A stretch of 64,000 bases of DNA from Aliamphritea spongicola. Lineage in GTDB: Bacteria; Pseudomonadota; Gammaproteobacteria; Pseudomonadales; Balneatricaceae. The stretch lies in the NCBI GenBank assembly GCA_024347235.1, contig AP025283.1, positions 62,001-126,000 on the forward strand, in the 5' to 3' direction. The translations under genes were made by a program, and so were the position numbers. How positions within the stretch are numbered: position 1 is the first letter of the stretch; each line of letters opens with the position of its first letter. Positions 10,742 to 19,948 of the stretch are shown piece after piece. The notes beneath the pieces are model-generated. The model was not told where the DNA came from and did not search any database. It saw only the letters and a program-made list of their open reading frames with translations.

Positions 10742-10772
10742 AGGATAAAACCTCAACCACAGTTGAGGTCAA
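10742..10772 (-). promoter_or_regulatory. SoxR-type promoter with 19-bp spacer and palindromic operator
   Basis: On the minus strand a -35 TTGACC (10767-10772) and a -10 TATCCT (10742-10747) are separated by exactly 19 bp. The spacer region holds an 18-bp inverted repeat with half-sites CCTCAA and TTGAGG (10751-10768). MerR-family activators use 19-bp spacers, and these half-sites with a 6-base centre match the known SoxR box. CueR-type boxes have different half-sites (CCTTCC). The element lies 73 bp upstream of the ABC exporter ATG. No soxR gene is visible in the window. Confidence 0.8.
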
Positions 10773-10778
10773 GCGGTT

Positions 10779-11269
10779 TTACTGCGGCAGTGAAAATTCT
10801 TCTGCTGCACGGTCCAGTAGTTCGGTCATGCGTTTTTGCCGAAACGTTTCAGGCGGAATGTACGGGCTTCTTCAAGGTTACTTTCCGGGCTGCCAACCAC
10901 CAGTAACGCCACCATTCCGTAGCGGTTATGGACCCGGCACTTGAGGCCGTAAACGCCGGGAATGTCGAAGCGCATTTCTTTGCTGGGCGTAGAGTTTATT
11001 TCGATTGCTTCCGCCCCTTCCGGCAACATCCGGGAGACCGATGTAATGGTGTGTTCCCCGACGGTACCGCTGAATCGGACCGTGTCTCCGGGCTGAATCA
11101 CCAGATAATCCGGCTCAAAGCGAAACATCTTGGTGATGTCTTCCACTTCCACGTGGGACGTCTGGTGCATCATATGAATCTGGTGGGCCTGCTGTTCTGC
11201 CATCGCAAAACCGGCGGACAACATTACAGATACTGCCAGACAGGAACGGAGCAGAGTACGGCGTAACAT
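10779..11269 (-). CDS. Pseudoazurin-like cupredoxin (periplasmic type 1 copper protein), one frameshift
   Basis: Periplasmic blue-copper electron carrier. A signal peptide (MLRRTLLRSC...AGFAMA) covers residues 1-24. Ligands are H73 (VGEHTIT), C111, H114 and M119 (LKCRVHNRYGM); the spacings 38, 3 and 5 equal those of pseudoazurin. The segment just after the signal is rich in His and Met (HQIHMMHQTSH), which could bind extra copper. A TTTTT at 10833-10837 that should be TTTTTT truncates the frame; repaired, it ends RMTELLDRAAEEFSLPQ at 10779, giving 163 residues. The redox partner cannot be told from the context; no nitrite or nitrous oxide reductase genes are nearby. Confidence 0.85.
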
Positions 11270-11318
11270 GGCGTTACCTCGGGAAAGTTAGAGAAGTGAC
11301 AGGTGGCAGTATAAAAGA

Positions 11319-11336
11319 GCAATGGTTCTCATTACG
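11319..11336 (-). promoter_or_regulatory. Possible Fur box upstream of the cupredoxin gene
   Basis: The + strand sequence AATGGTTCTCATT (11321-11333) has the AATG-N5-CATT spacing of the classical Fur core and lies 52 bp upstream of the cupredoxin start. Half-sites fit but the centre diverges from consensus, so this is a moderate call. Confidence 0.35.
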
Positions 11337-11443
11337 CTGCGGTGGATCAAGGTTTTGGCGGGTCAGTATCCGGCCGGAATCTGTACCCGGCCGGTTAACA
11401 GTGCGGAAAGCTATGATTGTTCGTGGAGGGAAAGGAGCTGAGG

Positions 11444-12357
11444 CTATTCACCGGTAGGATTGGCCAGCCCCATGACTTCCAGCAGCCAGTCACGGAAGAC
11501 CCGCATGCCATAGGTGAGTTGCAGATCATCCGGGTAAATCAGGTAGAAGGCTTTACCGGTAATCAGTTCCAGGTCCACCGGAATGATCAGCTGATCATAC
11601 TGTAATTCCCGGGCAACCAGGCCACGGTCAGACAGGGCAACCCCAGACCTTCCAGCGCTGCACCCAGGGCCAGCTGTGTGCTGGAAAATGACAGGCCTTT
11701 TTCCAGCCCGGTCATGCTGACGCCGGCCTGCTGCATCATTTTGGGCCATTCGTCTTTACGGCTGCTGACGTGGATCAGGGGCCAGTTGATCAGATCGTGC
11801 ATGCTGCTGATGGCTTCGTGGTCATCCAGCATGCGCGGGCTGCACACGGGCACGATATGGGAGCGGTGCACCAGATAGGAGGTTACGCCGTCCGGGGCTT
11901 TTTCACCGAAGTATACCGCCATATCCAGATCATTATGATCGAAGTCGATCCGGGAGGTGCCGATAGCGGCACTCAGGCGCAGTTCCACTTCCGGGTGACG
12001 GGTCTGGAAGTCTTTGATTTTTGGCATCAGCCAGCGGTTCAGGAAGGCCGGTGGCGCTTCAAAGGTAACCGAGCTGGTGTTCGGGGCAGACATCAGCCGG
12101 CGGGTGGCGCTGTCCAGTTCATCGAGGGCGTGCTGTACGGCAACCAGATATTTTTCGCCGGCAATGGTGATATGTACCTGACGCTTTTCCCGGTGGAACA
12201 GTTTTAAACCGAGGAAGTCTTCCAGCGACTTAACCTGGTGGCTGACCGCTGAGGGGGTCACAAACAACTCTTCGGCGGCTTTGATAAAACTCCCCAGACG
12301 GGCGGCCGCTTCAAAACTGCGCAGGGCATTGAGTGGGGGTAAGCGTCTGATAAGCAC
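11444..12357 (-). CDS. LysR-family regulator, GcvA/AmpR-like, one frameshift
   Basis: DNA-binding transcription factor of about 304 residues. The N-terminal winged HTH reads RSFEAAARLGSFIKAAEELFVTPSAVSHQVKSLE, which resembles GcvA/AmpR/TrpI-type LysR proteins (NALRSFEAAARL start). The C-terminal effector domain continues to GLANPTGE. The frame breaks at 11641-11644 (CCCC for CCCCC) between AALEGLG and VALSDRGLVARE. The gene stands alone, with the cupredoxin gene downstream on the same strand and a long gene-free stretch upstream. The target genes are not evident. Confidence 0.85.
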
Positions 12358-12399
12358 CTCAATTGGTGAGTTTATTTCACCATTTAGCTGAAAAACTGT

Positions 12400-12719
12400 C
12401 GTTTGTTATTAACCTGAAGAGACTTTAGTATAAGCATCACGTTGAAGATGATCCACATCCTAATGCGCGGAATTGCTAATGGTTTAGTAGTAAACGCCGG
12501 GAATTGTCGTAAACAGATAAGGATCTTACGTTGCTGAGCAAGCCGTATTCAACACACAGATTTCAGTGTTTTATTGTTTGGAATTGATGAGCTTAAATGC
12601 ACTAAACAGTAAAGCCGGCTTGAGAAAAGCCACACCGTTTATAGCACTCGTTTAAATTTTTCGGGACCGTGATTGGTCGTAACGAGACTCCTTTAGGGCT
12701 GCCACTGGCAGCCCTTTTT
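12400..12719 (+). ncRNA. Candidate small RNA ending at an orphan + strand terminator
   Basis: The 371-bp gap between the LysR gene and the DUF2986 gene holds no convincing + strand ORF, yet it ends with a + strand-specific intrinsic terminator at 12696-12719. Both flanking genes are on the minus strand, so the terminator has no obvious gene to serve. A small RNA starting somewhere in 12400-12600 would explain it. No known sRNA family was recognised and the 5' end is not defined. Confidence 0.3.
12696..12719 (+). terminator. Orphan rho-independent terminator
   Basis: Stem GGGCTGCC / GGCAGCCC with ACT loop followed by TTTTT on the + strand. The complementary strand has no T run after the stem, so it acts for + strand transcription only. 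Confidence 0.8.
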
Positions 12720-12728
12720 GCCTGAAAT

Positions 12729-12914
12729 TTATGAAGCTTCTATGTGTTCAGGCTGGATGTCTGCCGGAGTATCTGTTTGGCTATCCGGCTGATTTTCAGC
12801 CAGTTTTGCCCGCTCAGCCTTGGAAATGTAACGGGGCTTGTTAGACACCTTCAGGTGCGCTTTGGCCTTTTAGCTTTTTCTTCAGCGTATCGTTGATTTT
12901 TTGCGGCGGTTCAT
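12729..12914 (-). CDS. DUF2986-like small basic protein, two frameshifts
   Basis: Hidden small gene of about 62 residues. Repaired, it starts MNRRKKINDTLKKKAKKAKA and continues SNKPRYISKAERAKLAE, the characteristic DUF2986 pattern (a Lys-rich start, then NKPRYISKAxRA) common in marine gammaproteobacteria, and ends IEAS. Breaks lie at 12897-12902 (six T for seven) and around 12866-12876 (two bases missing in the A/T-run region). It begins 9 bp after the DUF501 stop, so it is probably co-transcribed. The very basic composition suggests RNA or ribosome binding, but no function is known to me. Confidence 0.65.
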
Positions 12915-12923
12915 AGGAAGGGC

Positions 12924-13445
12924 CTACAGGCTGATGGTCATTTCATTAAGGGCGAATTCCGCATCCAGGCGGCGGCCGATCGTGGTGCCTCCTTCTGCAC
13001 TCATCGCCAGGTGGTAGGCATACTGCATGTGCAGGCAGCGGACTTTATCCCAGTGGCGGATGCCGCCAATGCCGTAACTGTGGAACAGGTCGGTAAAGCC
13101 CAGCGCTTCAATGCGCTGTTTGTCTTCGTCACGCATCAGTGCCCAGCGACGGGCAACATAGCGTTCCTGATCCTGCCAGTGAGCCTGTTTCAGCGCTTCG
13201 TCAGTGCTGATTTCCTGTTCGATCATTTTTACCCAGCCGGCGGTTTCGATTTCGGCAATCGCCTGATAAATATCCCGGGATGACAGCCAGTACAGGGTTG
13301 GGAATGGCTGGTCATCAACCAGCGAACGCATTTGCAGCACCGCCGGAATGCCCTGCTCAGACTGCCAGGCAATAGCTGCCAGCCCTCGGGGTTCGCGGCC
13401 CAGCTGGCGGGTGATGAGTTCAAGTTGCTGTGGGGTAATAGTCAC
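12924..13445 (-). CDS. DUF501 domain-containing protein
   Basis: Intact 173-residue cytoplasmic protein. The N-terminal half (QLELITRQLGREPRGL...) matches the DUF501 pattern of QLGR(x)PRG followed by VLQMR and PTLYWL. The C-terminal half contains GIGGIRHWDKVRCLHMQYAYHLA, the conserved terminal block of the family. Homologues are found across bacteria and have no firmly assigned reaction. It lies 9 bp upstream of the DUF2986 gene on the same strand. Confidence 0.85.
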   Translation of the reverse strand: MTITPQQLELITRQLGREPRGLAAIAWQSEQGIPAVLQMRSLVDDQPFPTLYWLSSRDIYQAIAEIETAGWVKMIEQEISTDEALKQAHWQDQERYVARRWALMRDEDKQRIEALGFTDLFHSYGIGGIRHWDKVRCLHMQYAYHLAMSAEGGTTIGRRLDAEFALNEMTISL

Positions 13446-13485
13446 AAATAAGTGTCCTGTGGCGTTGGCTAAGGCTTAGGGGCTG

Positions 13486-14457
13486 TCAGGCGACGAATTC
13501 GGCCAGGGTAACGGCTTCTTCGTCCATTACCGGTACCCGGGCCGGCATGATCAGGGTGCAGTTATCAAACGGGGCTTGCAGGTCATTGCCGGCGTCATGG
13601 GCAAAGGTCTGACCCTGCCCGTAACGTTCGAATCCCAGTACGCTGTCGGTAAAGCTGAAGTGGTCCGAGGTGGCGTTCAGCACCTGATGAATGCGGTATT
13701 CGCCGGCATGGGGGCTGTGATCATAGCCGTATTCGGGTAATTCCAGTGCCGGGTCCAGCATATCAAACTGGCGGATAAACCGCAGGGTGGTACTGATCGC
13801 CTGTTTAGTGGCGGCTTTTGAGAAATGCTGGCCGCATTCGGCCACTACCGAAATCGCCCCTGGGTGCAGTTGCTGGTGATAATTGATCAGCAGACCGTCA
13901 TGGTAAACCTCAGGGCGGTAATACAGCTTGGGAAACGGATATTCCAGAGCATTGCCGAAGTCGTGATTGGTCTGGGTATCCGGGTAAATCAGCATCGGGC
14001 ACACCGGATGGGTGGTGGAATGCAGGTCCAGCAGATGATCGGCGTTGGCAATGAAAGCTTCGATTTCAGCAGCCCGCTGGCAGTCGGGGCTGTCCGGCCG
14101 TACCAGCCGTGAGGCATTCCACAGCCGGTTCATGTCTTCCTGCTGACAGCGGCTGGCAAAGGGCCGCTGCGGATCGAAGGTCTGGTATGCCTCAATATTG
14201 GCAAATACCAGCGTCAGATCACCTTTTACCGGCATGATGCCGTTATCCAGCAGGTAACACAGGGCATTGGCGCCGCACAGCTCGTTGCCGTGATTCAGAG
14301 CGACAATGGTAATGCTCGGGCCGGGGATACCTGAATCCAGGCAGTGGACGTAATCCACCCCGCAGTTGCCTTCCCGGTAGGCGCTGAGGTCCCGGGGCAA
14401 CAGCTCAATCGGAGCATCGCTGGCGGCGATAGAGAATCGGCAGGGAGGTATTGTCAT
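13486..14457 (-). CDS. Succinylglutamate desuccinylase/aspartoacylase family protein
   Basis: Zinc-dependent amidohydrolase/deacylase of the M14-like AstE/AspA family, 323 residues, intact. Zinc ligands are the H and E of ALNHGNELCG near residue 54 and the H of LLDLHSTTHP near residue 143. A catalytic Glu is expected in VVAECGQH. The C-terminal beta domain follows. The substrate is an N-acyl amino acid or related compound and cannot be fixed; the neighbours (recG, DUF501) give no pathway. It is 32 bp upstream of recG on the window axis but transcribed after it on the minus strand. Confidence 0.85.
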   Translation of the reverse strand: MTIPPCRFSIAASDAPIELLPRDLSAYREGNCGVDYVHCLDSGIPGPSITIVALNHGNELCGANALCYLLDNGIMPVKGDLTLVFANIEAYQTFDPQRPFASRCQQEDMNRLWNASRLVRPDSPDCQRAAEIEAFIANADHLLDLHSTTHPVCPMLIYPDTQTNHDFGNALEYPFPKLYYRPEVYHDGLLINYHQQLHPGAISVVAECGQHFSKAATKQAISTTLRFIRQFDMLDPALELPEYGYDHSPHAGEYRIHQVLNATSDHFSFTDSVLGFERYGQGQTFAHDAGNDLQAPFDNCTLIMPARVPVMDEEAVTLAEFVA

Positions 14458-14489
14458 AACTTTAAGTACTTCATTGCAGCAGAGCGTCT

Positions 14490-16566
14490 TCAGACGTTGG
14501 CGTACTGTTCATCCCTGCCTAACCAACGCTGAATAATGGCGTCATGCTGACCGTTGTTAATATTCAGTTGTCCGGCGACCTGTTTTACCCGGGTCAGTAA
14601 ATCACTATCACGTTGCAGGTCGGCGACTTTAAACGCCATCATACCGGTTTGCCGGGTACCCAGTACTTCACCGGGGCCGCGCAGTTCGAGATCTTTTTCA
14701 GCAATACGGAAGCCATCGGTGGTTTCCCGCATGACGGCTAAACGTTCCCGGCCGTGCTGTGACAAAGGCGCATGATACATCAACAGGCAGAAACTCTCGA
14801 CTGATCCCCGCCCTACCCGACCACGCAGCTGGTGTAACTGGGATAAGCCGAGCCGTTCCGGGTTTTCGATAATCATCACGCTGGCATTGGGGACGTCCAC
14901 GCCCACTTCGATGACCGTAGTGGCCACCAGTAAGTCCAGCTCGGCGGCTTTAAAGCGGCCCATGACTTCAGCCTTCTCGGCCGGTTTCATCCGGCCGTGG
15001 ACCAGACCGATACGCAGGCCCGGCAACGCTGTCTGTAATTCTTCTGCAGTGACTTCTGCGGCCTGGCACTGCAGGGCTTCGGATTCTTCAATCAGGGTAC
15101 AGACCCAGTACACCTGACGGCCCTGTTCGCAGGCCTCTTTCACCCGCTGAACCACTTCCGGTCGGCGCTGGTCTGAGATCACCACGGTGTTAACCGGGGT
15201 ACGGCCCGGCGGCAGCTCATCAATGATGGAACAGTCCAGATCCGCGTAGGCACTCATGGTCAGAGTGCGGGGAATTGGCGTGGCGGTCATGATCAGTTGG
15301 TGCGGTGCCCGGGAATCGGTACGGCCCTTTTCCCGTAAGGCCAGGCGCTGGTGGACGCCAAAGCGGTGCTGCTCGTCCACGACAACAAGCCCCAGGTTGG
15401 CAAAGGTGACATCGTCCTGAAACAGTGCGTGAGTACCCACGACGACCTGAGCATCGCCACTGCTGATGGCGACCATCTGGGCGTCGCGCTTTTTGCCTTT
15501 CAGCTTGCCCGCCAGCCAGGCGACGTTTAAGCCCAGCGGTTCCAGCCACTGGCTGAAGTTATTGAAGTGCTGCTCCGCCAGTATTTCGGTTGGCGCCATA
15601 ATCGCTGCCTGATAGCCGCCGCCGACGGCCTGCAGGGCTGCCAGTGCGGCGACTACGGTTTTTCCTGAACCTACATCGCCCTGCACCAGACGCAGCATAG
15701 GGAACGGCTCAGCCAGATTCTGAGCGATCTCATTACCGACCCGTTGCTGAGCGCCGGTCAGAGGGAATGGCAACTGATCCAGAAACTGTTGAATATAGGA
15801 GCTGTTCAGGGGCATTTGTGGCGCCCCTTTTCACGGGTTTTCTGTCGCAGTTTTTGCAGTGACAGATGGTGTGCCAGCAATTCTTCAAAGGCCAGCCGGC
15901 GCTGTGCCGGATGGGTGCCTTCTGCCAGTGATTCGGTATCGGCATCCACCGGTGGGCGGTGCAGATAACGGACGGATTCGTTGAGTGGCGGTAAACGCCA
16001 GCGGTGCAGAATGTCTTCCGGCAGGAGTTCATTCAGGGTACCGCTTTCCAACGCCAGTAGTGCGTTCTCAGTAAGCGCGCGAAAACGTGCCTGATTGAGC
16101 CCTTCGGTGGTGGGATATATCGGCGTGAGGGCTTCTTCAACCGGAGTCAGGACGCTGTCGTCCACTTTGCGGTATTCTGGGTGATACATCTCCAGCCCGC
16201 TGGCACCGGTGCGGATCTCGCCGAAACAGCGTAAGCGGCTACCCACCTTCAGGTTGTTCTTCTGAGCGGCGCTGAAATGGAAAAACGCAGGGTTATGGTG
16301 CCGGTGCCATCCTGCAGACGGCACACCAGACTGCGCCGGCGGCCCATGACGATATCTGCGCCTTTGATATCCCCTTCGATCACCCCTTCATCACCGGGGC
16401 GCAGGGAACCGATCGGCATAATCCGGGTACGGTTCTGATAACGCATTGGCAAATGAAACAGTAAGTCCTGCAGAGTCAGGATATCCAGCTTGGCGAGCTT
16501 TTCCTGAAGTGCGGCCCCAACGCCTTTCAGCGAGGTGACCGGCTGCGTGGCTAACCCTTGTGTCAT
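14490..16566 (-). CDS. recG: ATP-dependent DNA helicase RecG, two frameshifts
   Basis: Superfamily 2 helicase that remodels stalled forks and Holliday junctions. The N-terminal wedge/OB region starts MTQGLATQPVTSLKGVGAAL. Helicase motifs include Walker A GDVGSGKTVVA, the DEQH box (VVDEQHRFGV), TATPIPRTL and LRGRVGRG. The repaired protein has 692 residues, the normal RecG length. Breaks lie at 16281-16285 (five A for six, LRFFHFSAAQ) and 15815-15817 (TTT for TTTT, GRHKMPLNSS). Its ATG overlaps the stop of oxyR (ATGA at 16563-16566), so oxyR and recG are translationally coupled, as in other Pseudomonas-like genomes. Confidence 0.95.
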
Positions 16567-17463
16567 GGCTTAGTATTTAACGGACAGCAACTGATGGCAT
16601 CGATCAGTAAATCGATGGCCTGTGGGCGGGGAAGCTGGCGCGCCAGGCAATGGCCACGGTACGGGTCGGCGCCGGAATTTTAAATGGCCGGGTAACCACC
16701 AGTTCAGACTGATAATGCCCACCGGTGGCAGACATCGGGATAACACTGGAGCCTAGACCTGAGGCAACCATCATGCGGATGGTTTCCAGTGAGCTGCCTT
16801 CGGTCAGGCTGACTTTGTCTTTGCCGCCGCCCAGGGTCGGGCAGGATTCCAGCACCTGGTCACGGAAACAGTGACCTTCACCCAGCAGCAGTAAGTCCTG
16901 CTCGTGCAGCACCTGGCTGTCGATCTGTTCTTTATCCGATAACGGGTGATCTTTCGGCAGCAGCATCATGAAGGGTTCTTCGTACAGCGGCCGGGTCAGA
17001 ATGTCCGGCTCACTGAACGGTAGCGCAATGATGATGGCATCCAGCTCACCGTTGCGGATCTTCAGGCGCAGATTTTCAGTAAAGTTTTCTTCGATGTAGA
17101 GCGGCATTTGCGGTGCGCGGACCTGCATCTGGGCAACCATATGAGGGAACAGATACGGCCCGATGGTATAAATTGCCCCGACCCGCAGCGGGCTGACCAA
17201 CTGGTCCTTGCCTTCCTGCGCCAGCTCTTTAATGGACTCGGCCTGCTCCAGAACCGTTTGTGCCTGGCGGACCACTTTTTCGCCAATCGGAGTGACTCGT
17301 ACCGCATGCTTACTGCGTTCAAACAGGGCTGTGCCCAGCTCGTCTTCCAGTTTTTAACCGCGATGCTCAGGGTTGGCTGGCTGACAAAACAACGCTCGGC
17401 GGCGCGGCCAAAATGTTGTTCCTGGGCGAGGGTAACGATGTAACGTAACTCGGTCAGCGTCAT
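16563..17463 (-). CDS. oxyR: Hydrogen peroxide-sensing LysR regulator OxyR, two frameshifts
   Basis: Peroxide-responsive transcription factor. The N-terminal HTH is MTLTELRYIVTLAQEQHFGRA. The redox switch is visible as C199 and C208 in GHCFRDQVLESC; position and spacing equal those of E. coli OxyR. Breaks lie at 17351-17355 (TTTTT for six, VKKLEDELGTALFER) and at 16628-16631 (GGGG for five). The second repair extends the C-terminus to AIDLLIDAISCCPLNTKP, and its TGA then overlaps the recG ATG, which supports the repair. About 300 residues. Start M at 17463 gives the canonical MTLTELRY beginning. Divergent from the SDR gene. Confidence 0.95.
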
Positions 17464-17531
17464 CCGGTAGGTCCTTTTTCTGAAACAGCTATGATACGGC
17501 AAACGTAATCCAAGGGATGGCCTGTTTACCT

Positions 17532-18421
17532 ATGCAAATCAAAGAGACAACTCAGACTTCACAGCGGGTGCTGATCGCCGGTTGTGGCGATATTGGCATT
17601 CATCTGGCGCTGCGGCTCAGCCGGCAGGGGCATAAAGTATATGGCCTGCGTCGTAATATAAACCAGCTGCCGGAGGCAATCCACGGCATTTCTGCTGATC
17701 TTGGTGATCTGTCTCAACTCTCTCAGCTACGTAGCTTACCGGCAATCGATATGCTGGTCTATTGTGTTGCGGCAAGCCAGCGGGATGAGGCCGGCTACCG
17801 GCAGGCCTATGTGCAGGGGCTGGCGAACCTGCAGGAGGTGCTGGCAGAACAGCCGGTAAAGCGCATTCTGTTTGTATCCAGCAGCGCGGTGTATCACCAG
17901 AATGACGATAGCTGGGTGGATGAGACGTCGCCCACGGCCCCACCCCGCTTTAATGGTCAGGTGATGCTGGAAGCGGAGCAACAGGTACTGAATCACAGCA
18001 TCCCCGGTACGGTGGTGCGCTTCAGCGGTATTTACGGCCCCGGCCGCAGTCATTTGCTGAGCCAGGTGTATCAGGGTAAGGGTTACAGCGCTGAGCCGGC
18101 ACAGTTCAGTAACCGGATTCACCGGGATGACTGTTCCGGTGTGCTGGCCCATCTGATTAATCTGGAGCTGCAGGGTGAGCCGCTGGAAGATATTTATCTG
18201 GCCAGCGATGACTACCCTTCCGGATTGCATGAAGTCAGCCACTGGCTGGCGAAGGAAATGGGGGTAGAGATTACCGAAGAGGCTGCGCCCGCAGCGGTGG
18301 CAGTAAGAAGTGCACTAACCGGCGCTTACATGCCAGTGGTTATCGGTTTGAATATCCGGATTTCCGGGCAGGTTATAAAGACCTGATCCGGGAATTTATG
18401 GCGCAGAAGTCCGAAGGCTAA
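17532..18421 (+). CDS. NAD(P)-dependent epimerase/dehydratase-like SDR protein (YeeZ-like), one frameshift
   Basis: Extended short-chain dehydrogenase family protein of about 296 residues. The dinucleotide-binding region reads VLIAGCGDIGIHLALRL, a GxGxxG-type turn. The catalytic-like SSSAVYH segment (residues near 115) is followed by RFSGIYGPGR. The frame breaks at 18299-18300 (GG for GGG); the repaired C-terminus SKKCTNRRLHASGYRFEYPDF...GYKDLIREF is typical of YeeZ-like proteins. I chose ATG 17532 rather than 17517 because it fits the divergent oxyR intergenic region. The substrate is unknown. Confidence 0.82.
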
Positions 18422-18425
18422 AAAC

Positions 18426-18454
18426 AAAACAGGGTGCTCAAGGCACCCTGTTTT
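18426..18454. terminator. Bidirectional terminator between SDR gene and amino acid ABC operon
   Basis: Stem AAACAGGGTGC / GCACCCTGTTTT around a short TCAAG loop, with an A run on the left and a T run on the right. It serves the convergent SDR and permease genes. Confidence 0.85.
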
Positions 18455-18469
18455 ACTGCAGCAGTTCGC

Positions 18470-19177
18470 TTAGGCGTCCCGGTCAGGATTGTAGCTCTGG
18501 TAGCGGTTAAAGCGGCTTTCCATAAAGCGGAACAGCGCGATAATGATACCGCTCATCAGCAGGTAAACCACACCGGCAGCCAGGAACATTTCCAGAGGCG
18601 TATAGGTACGGGCAATAACCGTACGGGCCATACCGGTAATATCCAGCAGGGTAATGGTACTGGCCAGCGCGCTGCCCTTAAGCATCAGAATCACTTCGTT
18701 ACCGTAGCCTGGTAATGCAATACCGAACATCCGCGGCAGGATGATCCGGCGGGTCAGCAGTGCGTTGCTCATACCCAGTGATTCAGCGGCTTCAATCTCA
18801 CCGTTAGGAATTGCCTGAATCGCACCCCGGAACAGTTCTGCACTGTAAGCAGCCGTGTTTAGACTGAAAGCGATAATGGCGCACCAGTACGGCTCTTTCA
18901 GTACCGGCCACAGAACCGATTCACGGATCACTTCAAACTGGGATGCGCCGTAATACACCAGAAAGATCTGTACCAGCAGTGGTGTGCCACGGAAGAAATA
19001 AATATAAGCATACGGTAACGCCCGTACCCAGGCATTAGGTGACGTACGCAGCAGTGCCAGCGGAATGGACAGGGCAATACCGATCAGACCGGAGATCACC
19101 ACCAGTTCCAGTGTTAGCCAGGCGCCTTCCAGCAAGCGTGGAAAATATTTGAAGATAACTTCCCATTCCCAACCCAT
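18470..19177 (-). CDS. Basic amino acid ABC transporter permease (HisM/ArtM-like)
   Basis: Intact 235-residue inner-membrane permease of the HEQRo family. The BPD_transp_1 coupling loop is EAAESLGMSNALLTRRIILPRMFGIALPGYGNE. It forms a heterodimer with the permease encoded immediately upstream; its start coincides with the last base of that gene's stop (19177). It is last in the four-gene operon ATPase, binding protein, permease Q, permease M. Specificity for Arg/Lys/His-type substrates is inferred from the binding protein. Confidence 0.9.
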   Translation of the reverse strand: MGWEWEVIFKYFPRLLEGAWLTLELVVISGLIGIALSIPLALLRTSPNAWVRALPYAYIYFFRGTPLLVQIFLVYYGASQFEVIRESVLWPVLKEPYWCAIIAFSLNTAAYSAELFRGAIQAIPNGEIEAAESLGMSNALLTRRIILPRMFGIALPGYGNEVILMLKGSALASTITLLDITGMARTVIARTYTPLEMFLAAGVVYLLMSGIIIALFRFMESRFNRYQSYNPDRDA

Positions 19178-19866
19178 TAGCGGCCTCCTCGCAGAACAGG
19201 ATTACTGGCTCGCTCGAGCATGTGGGTAACCGTGTTGGCAATTGCTGTCAGTGCCAGATAAATAAATGCAGCCACCAGGAAGAAGGTGAACGGTTCCTTG
19301 GTAGCGCTGATCGCAACCTGCGACTGACGAACGATGTCGTTCAGGCCAACAACGGATACCAGTGCGGTATCTTTCAGCAGGACCTGAAACAGATTACCCA
19401 GCCCTGGGATGGCCAGGCGCCATACCTGCGGCAGGATAATACGGAAAAATGTTTTGGTCGGGCTCATGCCACAGGCAAGTCCTGACTCCCACTGGCCTTT
19501 GGGTATTTCCAGCATGGCCATGCGGAATACTTCGGTTGCGTATGCGCCAAAGGCGATTGATAACGCTGCGACACCGGCTATAAACGGGCCAATTTCAATA
19601 TACTCGTCGTAGCCGAACAGGCTGGCGACCGCCATAACCACCTGAGCACCGCCGAAATAGATGGTCAGTACCAGTAACAGTTCGGGAATACCGCGAATTA
19701 ACGTGGTATAGCCAGTGGCTACCCAGCGGGCAAACTTATTATCCGAGAGCTTTGCTGATGCACCCATCAGACCCAGAATCAAGCCGAAAAAGAGACTTGC
19801 CAGAGCCAGTTGAATGGTCAGCCAGGTACCGGAAACGAGAAGATGACCGAAGCCTTGTAAATCCAT
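19177..19866 (-). CDS. Basic amino acid ABC transporter permease (HisQ/ArtQ-like)
   Basis: Intact 229-residue permease with about five membrane segments. The N-terminal segment GTWLTIQLALASLFFGLILG and the coupling loop GQWESGLACGMSPTKTFFRIILPQ are typical of HisQ-type proteins, as is the RGIPELLLVL segment. It overlaps the HisM-like gene by one base and follows the binding-protein gene by about 80 bp. Confidence 0.9.
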   Translation of the reverse strand: MDLQGFGHLLVSGTWLTIQLALASLFFGLILGLMGASAKLSDNKFARWVATGYTTLIRGIPELLLVLTIYFGGAQVVMAVASLFGYDEYIEIGPFIAGVAALSIAFGAYATEVFRMAMLEIPKGQWESGLACGMSPTKTFFRIILPQVWRLAIPGLGNLFQVLLKDTALVSVVGLNDIVRQSQVAISATKEPFTFFLVAAFIYLALTAIANTVTHMLERASNPVLRGGR

Positions 19867-19948
19867 GAAAACAACCTGCTTAGGGGCAGTGGGTTCCGGC
19901 TGGAACCCACCGCTCCTGCTTTAGCTTAAGTAGCTTAAGAAGACGTGC

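Noticed and set aside
10742-10772. CueR copper-responsive promoter, given the nearby cupredoxin
   Set aside because: The half-sites are CCTCAA/TTGAGG rather than CCTTCC/GGAAGG, and the promoter points toward the exporter genes, away from the cupredoxin.
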